Below, one piece after another: positions 7,254-15,000 of a DNA stretch of 16,083 bases. The notes beneath the pieces were generated by a model. That model searched no databases, was not told the origin of the DNA, and saw only the letters and a program-made list of their open reading frames with translations. The stretch is from Stramenopiles sp. TOSAG23-3 (Eukaryota > Sar): contig LT642499.1 of NCBI GenBank assembly GCA_900128585.1, positions 1 through 16,083 on the forward strand. The letters run 5' to 3'. Every line of letters starts with the position of its first letter. The first letter of the stretch is position 1. The position numbers were made by a program, and so were the translations under genes.

Positions 7254-8455
7254 ATGAGTCGTCGTTCAAAGCGGATTACTAAGTCTGAAGCAGACAGGAC
7301 TGTAGATCCTGCCAATTATGAGAAACTTTCGTCTTCCATAAACCATTTCAAAAAGGTTTGGCAGAACGATGTTAATATATTGTTTCAAAAAATGCAAGTG
7401 AAGCGCGTTGTATCTCCCAAAACACAAACTTCATCTTCATGTGCAACAGGGTTTTTAAATAATAATAATAATAATAATAACAAAAGTTACATTCCCGGCG
7501 TCATTCTTGTAGAAAACTTTTTAAACTTGGACGAGGTGAAAGCACTTTGTGAAATATTTGATGCACACAGTACTTGGTTGAAATACAGTTATGGCAGTAA
7601 CCAACTTAATTCTGATTTTAAATCTGATTTATTGCGTCTTGATTTCGGCCCAGAGGATATGAGACCAGAAGGTGTTGTGGGTAAAAACGATACAAAAACA
7701 TGGAGAGTTGGGAATTTGCGCCAATGTATTTTAGACCTAGTTGTAGAAAGATTTAAATTAGCATATGAAGTACAAAGGTACTATGGATGTTATAGATGCT
7801 TTAATATATATAATGGATGTATAAAATGTAGAAAAGCAGCAACAGGAAAATTGCAAAACAAAGAGGAAGTCCCAAAAGCAGCAAGTGGTGAAATTCCATT
7901 TTGGGAAAATGGAAAGAAAACACCAAACATGTTGCAATTTACGAAAATTGGACCGGTGTAAGTTATTTAATTTCTATCTGCACCTAAACCTGATACAAAC
8001 AACACCATTTCTAACACTGTACCACTCATTCATACACTATGTACCACAGGGAATCTTTAGGAACACATTATGATTCACGGAATAAATGGTTAGAAGGTAT
8101 TCTATCTATTGGATTCGGCAATGTAGCTGGTAAAAATGACCCAAGAGGGGATACGTGGAATTTAATATTAGAGAAGGGAACAAAAGGCTATGATAATTAT
8201 ATGGAAAAAATTATTCAATGCAATCCTGGCACCGCGTATATAATCTTTGGCACTGCGCAAGGGCGCACAGAACATTGTAATGAAAACAAAGTAAGCCATC
8301 AAACTTGTCAATGTTGCTGGCGTCATGGCATAAATTCTGATGTTTCAAATAAATCTGTGCGCTTAAGTATGACTCTTAGGACGTATGACATCAATTGGGG
8401 GGTTGCCGAATATTACAATAATGGTAAAAAACCAATAAAAAAAAACGAAAATTAA
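7254..8455 (+). CDS. AlkB-like 2-oxoglutarate/Fe(II)-dependent dioxygenase (two exons)
   Basis: Joining 7254-7957 and 8050-8455 across a GT-AG intron gives 369 residues. The family oxidatively removes alkyl groups from nucleic acids or related substrates using Fe(II), O2 and 2-oxoglutarate. Visible AlkB-type signature: HYD (His241, Asp243) and GRTEHC (His310) as the iron triad, and VRLSMTLR (Arg339, Arg345), where the second Arg would bind 2-oxoglutarate. IPGVILVENFLNLDEVKALC (80-99) fits the usual entry helix. The N terminus (1-50) is basic. An Asn run (69-76) comes from (AAT)n. A Cys cluster (C179, C182, C189, C192) lies before the catalytic core and is unusual. I chose the ATG at 7254 because it is the first Met, follows (AT)n DNA, and the frame has no support upstream. 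The substrate cannot be told. The stop at 8453-8455 may be premature. Confidence 0.75.
7958..8049 (+). other. spliceosomal intron, 92 bases
   Basis: Donor GTAAGT at 7958-7963, acceptor CCACAG ending at 8049. Removal splits a Val codon and restores the frame as KIGPV-ESLGTHYDS, bringing the HxD motif into frame with exon 1, which would otherwise stop at 7959-7961. Confidence 0.85.
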
Positions 8456-8768
8456 AAAGAAAAATAATAATAATAATAATATTAACAAGAAAAATAGTAG
8501 TAGTAGTAGTAGTAGTAGTAGTATTATCAGCAGCAGCAGGAGTATTAGTAGTAGTAGTAATAATAATAATAATATGGATTATAAAATAATATTAGAGAAT
8601 TTAAAAAGAAAAAGGAAATTGTTTTTACAAAATGAAAGAAGGAAAAAAAAAAGGGGAACACCAAAAACAACAAAGAAAAAATCACGAAATACAATATTAA
8701 CAAAAGAAAGAAGAAGATTAAAAAAAGAGTGGGAAGAGCAGAGTAGTAGGTTAATAAATAAAAAGTAA
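8439..8768 (+). CDS. frame-shifted Lys/Asn/Ser-rich tail, probable C terminus of the dioxygenase
   Basis: In the frame next to that of the dioxygenase, the sequence is open for about 109 codons from 8439 to the TAA at 8766-8768. It reads Lys-rich, then Asn and Ser runs from (AAT)n and (AGT)n, then about 65 residues of Lys/Arg/Glu-rich helical text starting MDYKIILENLKRKRKL. A one-base change in the A9 run at 8437-8445 would fuse it to residue ~365 of the enzyme. The in-frame microsatellites and absence of stops in such AT-rich DNA support coding. Alternative: 3' UTR open by chance, or a separate small basic protein starting at 8574. Confidence 0.5.
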   Translation, partial: KKTKIKKKNNNNNNINKKNSSSSSSSSSIISSSRSISSSSNNNNNMDYKIILENLKRKRKLFLQNERRKKKRGTPKTTKKKSRNTILTKERRRLKKEWEEQSSRLINKK

Positions 8769-9027
8769 AAATATTTTGAATATTAATATATGACATATGT
8801 GCGATAAATTCGTGTGTATAAAGTATATATATATCGATATAATTTTACTTGTATGATGTACATATATGATATGTATCCATATCAATATATATAATACAAT
8901 ATCATATCCTCTAAAATAATACACATATATGATATGATATATCATTATTTTTAAATAAATATTTATATCTTGATATATTTTTTTATAATAAATTTTAAAT
9001 TGTCAATTTACGCTCACTTTTATTTTT
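8769..9027. other. convergent 3' spacer, AT-rich
   Basis: Separates the 3' ends of the dioxygenase and the giant gene. It contains many ATATGATATG/CATATATCAT-type short palindromes (8850-8945) and no open frame of note. On the minus strand AATAAA can be read directly after the giant gene's stop (about 9018-9023). Confidence 0.5.
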
Positions 9028-12000
9028 TTACTTTTTACCACCACCTTCTCCTCCCATCAGCACCATACGTTGGTGTTGTTCCGTTAACGATAATGGGCTA
9101 TGCTCTTTTGAAAAGCCCGTAGCTGAATGCGCACCAGCTGTTGCCTCGTTTACACCGGTTGGTGCAATATTGTCTGGGATATCATTGCCAGTTGCGCCTG
9201 TTCCGCCGCTGGCTGCAGTTGTACCACTCATGCTACCGGTTGAAGATTCTTGTACACCAGCTGAAGATGTTGCACCACTTTCGTGAACACCAGTTGGTCC
9301 ACGTACTTCGTCTGCTCCTCCAGTTGCTCCAGAAATACCTGTTGACCCGCTAAAACCAGTACCACCAGTACCGTCAACACCAAGAAGTGCTGCCAATTCT
9401 TCCTCCGTTGCATTTACTGCTTTCGTTGCAATGATGTAACCAGTAGCACTTTTATTTGCCGTTCTTTCCGCCGCAACTAAAACACGGGAGGCGTTCCCTT
9501 CACGTTCTTTCAACGAGGCAATGATCTTCGCATCTTCCGTGCCTACCTTTTGCCCTTTCTCCTTTGCAAAATCCAACGACTTCTCCCCTTCGGAGACTTG
9601 TTGTTTCAGACTGTTGTCTAAAACTTCAATACGTTGAGCAACCACTGTTGCATTCGCCAACTTTGCCTTCTCCAAGGCCGCTTGTGCCATTTGCACTTTC
9701 TTCAAAGCTAACAAGTTCTTTACGATCCTTCCTTGCGCTGCCGCTGCTTTTGTATCGCGTGCTTTCTTCTCCTTCAGAAGAACAGCATCTAAATCAGCTT
9801 CAGCACTCGTTGCTTCAGCTTCTGCAGCAGTATGAATATTTTTTAATATATCCAAACCAGCAGCACGACGTATGGAACCACGCGAAAGTTTGGTGGCCTT
9901 CTCTAATGCAACATCTAGACGTGATGGTCCAGTAGAGGCAGAACTAGTTGATCCCGTTGCACCAGTTAATCCCGTTGATCCCGTTGCACCAGTTGCTCCA
10001 GTCGACGATGCGGTTGATCCCGTTGCTTCACTTGCACCCGTTTCATCAGAGCCAAGCGCAATCACACCACCATCAACACCACCAATCGTACCAGTTGCTG
10101 CAGAACCAGTTTCATCCCATCGGGAATCCAAACCTGTTTCAGCATTGTCAAACATATGCCCAACGGCTTCCAACGCATGGTTGGTTACTGCGGTCATCTG
10201 TTTGACCGCCATATTGGTGGTCTTCGTCAATGCCACCTTTGCCTCCCGTGTGGTCTTGTTTACGACCAAGCACCCCACGCACGGTGCTTTTTTCGGTGCT
10301 ACCACTTTCTGTACCGGTGGTTTTGCGGGCAACGACGTATCCACCTTCGCAACTGAAATGTTAACCATTTCTCCCATGTCCCTTTTTTTAAAGTGTTTCA
10401 CCACTTCCACACCCGACTTTGGGCCGCCTTCATCTGGATGAAGTACAGAAACTTCCAACCTTCCATCCAGGTCCAACACCTTCGGCTTTTCTTCCTTCAC
10501 GGTCTTATTCAATGCTTGCGTTGCATTTACTACCGCCAATTGTTGTTCCATCAACAACTTCTTGCTAATACCGCCCGTCGCAGCCATTAGTTTACGTAAT
10601 GCGTCTTCCGCTTCCACCTTCTTGGTTTCAGCTTCCGCAATATCCGTGAAATTCTGCTGTTGCGCAGCAATCTTCTGCAACAGCTTCTTCTTCACTGGAT
10701 TGCTCTCGTTCCGAGCCGCATCCTTCAAAAGACGGAGTTTATCTTCGTCCTTTGCCGCCTTCCTCTTCGCTTTGGTCACATTGACCTCAGCTTCCTCCTC
10801 TGCAACTGACCGGTTCAGAGCTGCCTTCTCCTGCTCCAACTTCTCCCGAGCTTCAGATGGTAGATCTTTATCCAAGACCATTTCAAGACGGGCCAACTTC
10901 GTCTTTCCATTGCTAACTTTAGCTTTTGCTGCAATTACCTTTGGATCCATCTCCAAACCCGTTTCCGCTGATCCTGTCATACCAGACATACCAGATGCAC
11001 CCGTCTTTCCTCCAGTTGCACCAGACGCTCCACTAATACCGGAAATACCGCTGATGCCAGTTGCTTTTTCTTCTTCCTTCAAGAAGTTAGCTGCAATGCC
11101 AGCACTTGGCCCTGTCGCGGATGCGCTCATCAACGCAAGCAATTTTTTAAGTGGACTCGCCCCACCTGTAGTTCCACTACTTCCAGTAGCCATTGCTTTT
11201 TCCACGGCAACCTCCTTCTTTTTTGCCGCATCGGCTTTTGCTTTCAGCTTGGTGGCTTTATCTTCCACTACCAAAGCTTTCTCCTCAGCTTTATCTGCCG
11301 CTTCTTCATTTTCTTTAGAAGGGGATTGCTCAGCTAATTCTCGAGCTTCCTCCGCCTTCTCCTCATCTTTGCGGGCAAGATCTTTTTCCTTCTCCGCCAT
11401 CGCTTTTTCCGCAGCAACTTCTTTTTTCGCCTTTGCGGTTTCCTTTGCCCCTTCGGAAGCTTTCACAGCTTCTAACTTTTTCAACATAGCCGTTGCTACA
11501 TTGTCCACCGCTGCTTTAGCTGCTGAACTTCCAGACGCACCAGTACTTCCAGTACCACCTGTACTGGTTGGCGCTGCCAACGTGTCTTTTGGTATTAAAT
11601 TACCAAGACCGGCAAACGATTTATCAGCCAAGAGAAGCTTCTTCTCTTCAGCTAACTCCTTTGCTATTGCTGCTGGCCCTGTTGACGCCGTTGCAGATGG
11701 CCCAGTTGATGCCGTTGCTGCTGGCCCAGTTGTTGCCGTTGCGGATGGCCCAGTTGTTGCCGTTGCAGATGGCCCAGTTGATCCAGTTGACGCCGTCGCC
11801 AAAGAACCAATTCCAGTCGCGCCAGTTTTTCCTCCAGTTGCGCCAGTTTTTCCTCCAGTTGCGCCAGATGCACCTGTTCCCGAAGTTGCAGCTAAAAACT
11901 CAGCTTCCGATACGCCTTGCTCCTCTGCAAGCTTACGTACCTTTGCAACTTTTTGTATATCCTGTTGCATTGCTGCTTCGTCGTTCTTAACCTTTGTCTG

Positions 12001-15000
12001 TTGCAGACGTACCGCAGCCTCCAACTCCGGCGTATCCTCCTCCTTCGCTTTCTCCTTTAGCACGGAGAGTTTCTGCATTTCGGATCCGATTGCTTCCTCC
12101 TTCGCAATCAGATCCGCCTTCGCTTTCTTTGCAACACGTTGTTCTGCAGAACCTGTACTTGTGCTACTGCCTGTACTTCCTGTACGGCTACTACCAGTTG
12201 CACCTGTAGTACCACTTGCACCAGTAGAACCACTTGCACCAGTTGATCCACTTGCACCAGTTGATCCACTTGCACCAGTTGAACTAATATCGTTCACTAA
12301 TGCCGCCATTGGTGAACCTGCACCAGTTTCGGTACTACCGCCAAGTTTTTTAAGTATTAAACTTAATACTTTGGCACTACCTGTGCTACTCGAAGCACCA
12401 GGAATAGATGCAATAGCTTTCATTGCTAATTGCTCTGCGCCACTTGCACCGCTAATGCCGCTATTTCCTGTACTTCCCGTCGAGGCAGTTCCACCTATAC
12501 CACTCCCAGTACTTCCACTGGCCGATGAACCAGTACTTCTACTGGAACCAGTCGAGGTAGGTGCGCCAGTACTTCCACTGGACGACGAACCTGTCGATGC
12601 GGTAGCACCACGACCTGTTGATGCCATACCGGTTGATGCTGTAGCGCCAATGCTAGTTGCACCCGTACTTCTACTGGACGACGAACCAGTATTGCCACTG
12701 GACGACGAACCAGTACTGCCACTGGACGACGAACCAGTACTTCTACTGGAACTAGTCGAGGCAGTTGCACCAATACCAGTTGCACCAGTGGATGCCGTAG
12801 CACCAAGACTAGTTGCACCAGTACTTCCACTGGACGACGAACCTGTCGATGCGGTAGCACCACGAACTGTTGATGCCATACCAGTTGATGCAGTAGCACC
12901 AATGACAGTTGCACTACCAGTTGATGCCATACCAGTTGATGCAGTAGCACCAAGACCAGTTGCACTACCAGTTGATGCTAAACCAGTTGCACCTGTACTA
13001 CCACTGGAACCTGTACTAGCAGTACCTCCAACTACACCTGTACTTCCGCTGGACGACGAACCAGTACTTCCACTGGTCGACGAACCAGTACTACCACTAG
13101 ACGACGAACCGGTATTACCATCTTCACCATCAACCACGCCAGTAGCACCACCAGTGACATCATCATCACCACCATCCACGCCAGTAGCACCATCCACGCC
13201 ACCAGTACCACCAGTAGTACCAACATCGGTATATCCTACACCAGTCTGTGCATCACCGATATTCACCTCATCGGTATCGTATGGATCAACGTATTTACCG
13301 CCTGTTACCCCCGTATTTGCACTACCAGTTGCACCTGTAGATGCCGTCATCCCGGTTGGTCCAGTAGTACCCGTCATTGCAACACCACCACCAATCATAC
13401 CAGTTGGTCCAGTAGTACCCGACATATGACTTCCACCAGTCATACCCGTCATACCCGACATACCTGAGGACATACCTGTACCACCCGTACCAATATGACC
13501 AATCATATTTTGACCAGTTAGTATTGGGCCTTTCAGGTCTCTTACCCAAACTATTCCATGTGGTCTGTGCAATTTTTCACCAACCAACACATACCAAGAT
13601 GGTACATTCCTGCGCAATTCATACAACCTTTTGGCTGCTACAATGTAAAGTCCCATCAACTCCTTGCGTTTACCTTCTTTCACTTTTAAATCTTTTTCCA
13701 GATTCAACAAATCAACCTTTGCAAATCGTGATTGAAGTTTGTATTCATCAACAACATCACCACTTCCCTCATCATTATCCCGCATACCAACTTCATTCGC
13801 TTTGCTCAATGAATCCTCCATTGCTAAACGATCTGTCAATATCTTGGCATCTAACTTGGCCACCACTGCGGTTGCAAAACGTACTGCTTTTAATTTAGCA
13901 GAGACATCATTCGTCGTACGAATCAAGGATTGCTTCATGTTCCATTTCAACATTGCATCTTCTTTTTCTTGATGTGCTTTTACGATATTTTTAACACGTT
14001 TCGTATTACCTTCCTTAATTAACATTTGTTGCTTTTTCATCATCTGCAAGGATTGCACCCCACCGTACCGTTCATTCATCACATGTTTAAACAGGTTTAC
14101 ATCTTTTTTCACATGCTTTTTCACAACATCCAACGTATCATCATCCATACCATCTTTAATACTCAATGGTGATGGTGCATCGTGTGTACCAACTACTTCT
14201 TCGTTCTTCGCTGGGCATTTATTATTATTACCTGCACCTGCAAATACATACGTATTTACACATACATCACCAACCAATGGACCATCTTTATTACCATCGT
14301 AACAACGACCATTGCACCAACCACATTGTGTATCCCCATCAACTACATCAGCATTATGTGATAAACATTTACCACAACTTGTAATTTGCGCACATGTTAT
14401 TTCTGCGTGATGATTAACCCTAACCAACTTTGGTGCAATTTTTTCTTCCTCATATGCAATTTCTAATCTACGTTTACGTGCTTCTAAATCCACTACATTC
14501 GTTTGCAACGATAGTACCGATGCATGCGATTTCAATGTCTTTTTCTCCAACATGGTTGCTTGCATTTTCAATAAATGCAATAATGCAATATTACGTTGAT
14601 TCATCAAACGTTTGGACCTAATTTCACGACGTTCTTTTGCTAATTCCACCACTGCTTTTGTAAATGTAACTTGTTCTTGTACATAGGTATTATTTCGGGC
14701 TGCACATGCTTCACGCAACTCTTTAATATCAGCACGTAATGCATTTGCTTGACGATGTATTTTTCTTGTCAATATCTTCGTTTGTTGCTTTACTGCATTA
14801 CTATTCACACCATCAAATCCATTTGATTGTTCTAACGTAGCATCAGATGCTTCCTCTTCCAATTTGTACGAGTTTAATTTTTTCAATTGTACATTCAATT
14901 TGCCAGTACAAGCTTTCAAATGATCGGAGGCCAATATCAAAGTGAAATTTTGATGTTTGACATTATCTTCTAATAACACCAAACCATCTTTTAATCTTTC

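Noticed and set aside
6971-7282. Tyr/Ile-rich open frames on both strands
   Set aside because: They are translations of (AT)n microsatellite DNA and have no protein character.
8545-8796. Minus-strand hydrophobic open frame ending in a Tyr run
   Set aside because: It is the complement of the Lys/Asn/Ser-rich + strand tail; its composition is dictated by A-rich DNA read backwards.
10562-13429. 955-codon open frame on the + strand, Pro/Val/Ala-rich
   Set aside because: It is the antisense shadow of the giant gene. The Ser-Thr-Gly repeat codons give no stops when read backwards, and the product is just the mirrored repeat with no independent domain.
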